From: an uncultured Lentisphaeria bacterium
GTDB lineage: Bacteria; Verrucomicrobiota; Lentisphaeria; Victivallales; UBA1829
Direction of reading: 5' to 3'
Assembly (NCBI GenBank): GCA_949287225.1
Contig: CASEFP010000102.1
Location: 1-32,190 of the forward strand
Length of the DNA: 32,190 nucleotides
How positions within the stretch are numbered: position 1 is the stretch's first letter; each line of letters begins with the position of its first letter. Shown piece by piece: positions 31,880 through 32,190 of the stretch. Under the pieces are notes generated by a model. That model saw only the letters and a program-made list of their open reading frames with translations, searched no databases and was not told where the DNA came from. Made by a program: the position numbers and the translations under genes.

Positions 31880-32190
31880 GAGTTCTCTTCCGGGAAGGCG
31901 GCAAACGCAAACGCCTTCCATGCCGAGGGCAGCGAAAGTTCCTCCCGGAGCTCCCTTTCCGTCACCCACCGGAAGAGGGGAACGGGCTCTTCGCAGACGA
32001 TCTTCCAGCCGGACATCTTCCACTCCAGATGGGTGAAAATGTGTCTGGCGCATACGCTCCGTTCCACGCTCCGGACACGCAGATTCCATTGTCCGGCCTG
32101 TTCCAGCAGCGCTTTTCCGTCCAGCTCCCCCTCGACGTTCGGGAACTCCCACAGACGCGCCAGAACACCCCTGTCGGGCCGTTTCCGGAC
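31876..32190 (-). CDS. mutY: A/G-specific adenine glycosylase, C-terminal part (partial gene)
   Basis: The frame is open to the window edge and gives 104 C-terminal residues before TAA. The fragment shows VLARLWEFPNVEGE and then HIFTHLEWKMSGWKI, the typical C-terminal NUDIX-like domain of MutY that recognises 8-oxoguanine opposite adenine. The end WVTERELREELSLPSAWKAF fits the family. The catalytic glycosylase domain and iron-sulfur cluster would be upstream, outside the window. Confidence 0.88.
   Translation of the reverse strand, partial: VRKRPDRGVLARLWEFPNVEGELDGKALLEQAGQWNLRVRSVERSVCARHIFTHLEWKMSGWKIVCEEPVPLFRWVTERELREELSLPSAWKAFAFAAFPEENS

Overview
The window looks like a chromosomal piece of a Victivallis-like member of the Lentisphaerae (PVC superphylum), probably from an animal gut. 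This assignment is an inference. It rests on a small protein of the Minf_1886 type (a family known mainly from Verrucomicrobia, Planctomycetes and relatives), a eukaryote-like Ser/Thr kinase with a Cache sensor, several sugar-isomerase and Gfo/Idh/MocA genes, a fairly high GC content, and good sigma-70-type promoters and Shine-Dalgarno sites. No ribosomal RNA or other phylogenetic marker is present to settle it.

Layout. 0-6 kb: the end of a PHP-domain gene, a TatD-like hydrolase and tcdA form an overlapping forward operon. A WbsX-type glycan protein follows under its own promoter. A reverse operon (YugP-like zinc peptidase, HIT protein, YjbQ-like protein) comes next, then asd facing away from it. 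6-7.4 kb: an intergenic stretch packed with hairpins, an isochorismatase-fold hydrolase, and four tandem tRNA-Glu genes (two UUC, two CUC). 7.4-13.6 kb: carbohydrate genes. These are a frameshifted glycosidase-like gene with a sugar-phosphate-isomerase-like gene behind a perfect consensus promoter, a LOG-family gene, a Gfo/Idh/MocA plus isomerase operon, and a divergent AraC regulator whose promoter overlaps the operon's promoter. A small ArfB-like release factor is coupled to the regulator.

13.6-24.4 kb: mostly housekeeping and cell-surface functions. These are an M16 metallopeptidase with the Minf_1886-type gene, an alpha/beta hydrolase, argG with a strong terminator, a transmembrane kinase-Cache receptor directly behind a short KamA/EpmB-type radical SAM gene, and pgi.

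24.5-30.7 kb: an accessory stretch, with visibly lower GC from about 26.4 kb. It holds genes I cannot assign to a pathway: two with a faint phage-structural flavour, a zinc-ribbon membrane protein, a small membrane protein overlapping a retropepsin-like protease by 176 bp, a Trp/Gly/Cys-rich membrane-anchored protein, and a divergent three-gene operon of low-complexity proteins. It ends at a tRNA-Cys gene. No integrase, transposase or CRISPR array was found. This stretch is the best candidate for an undescribed system. 30.9-32.2 kb: prmA and the C-terminal end of mutY.
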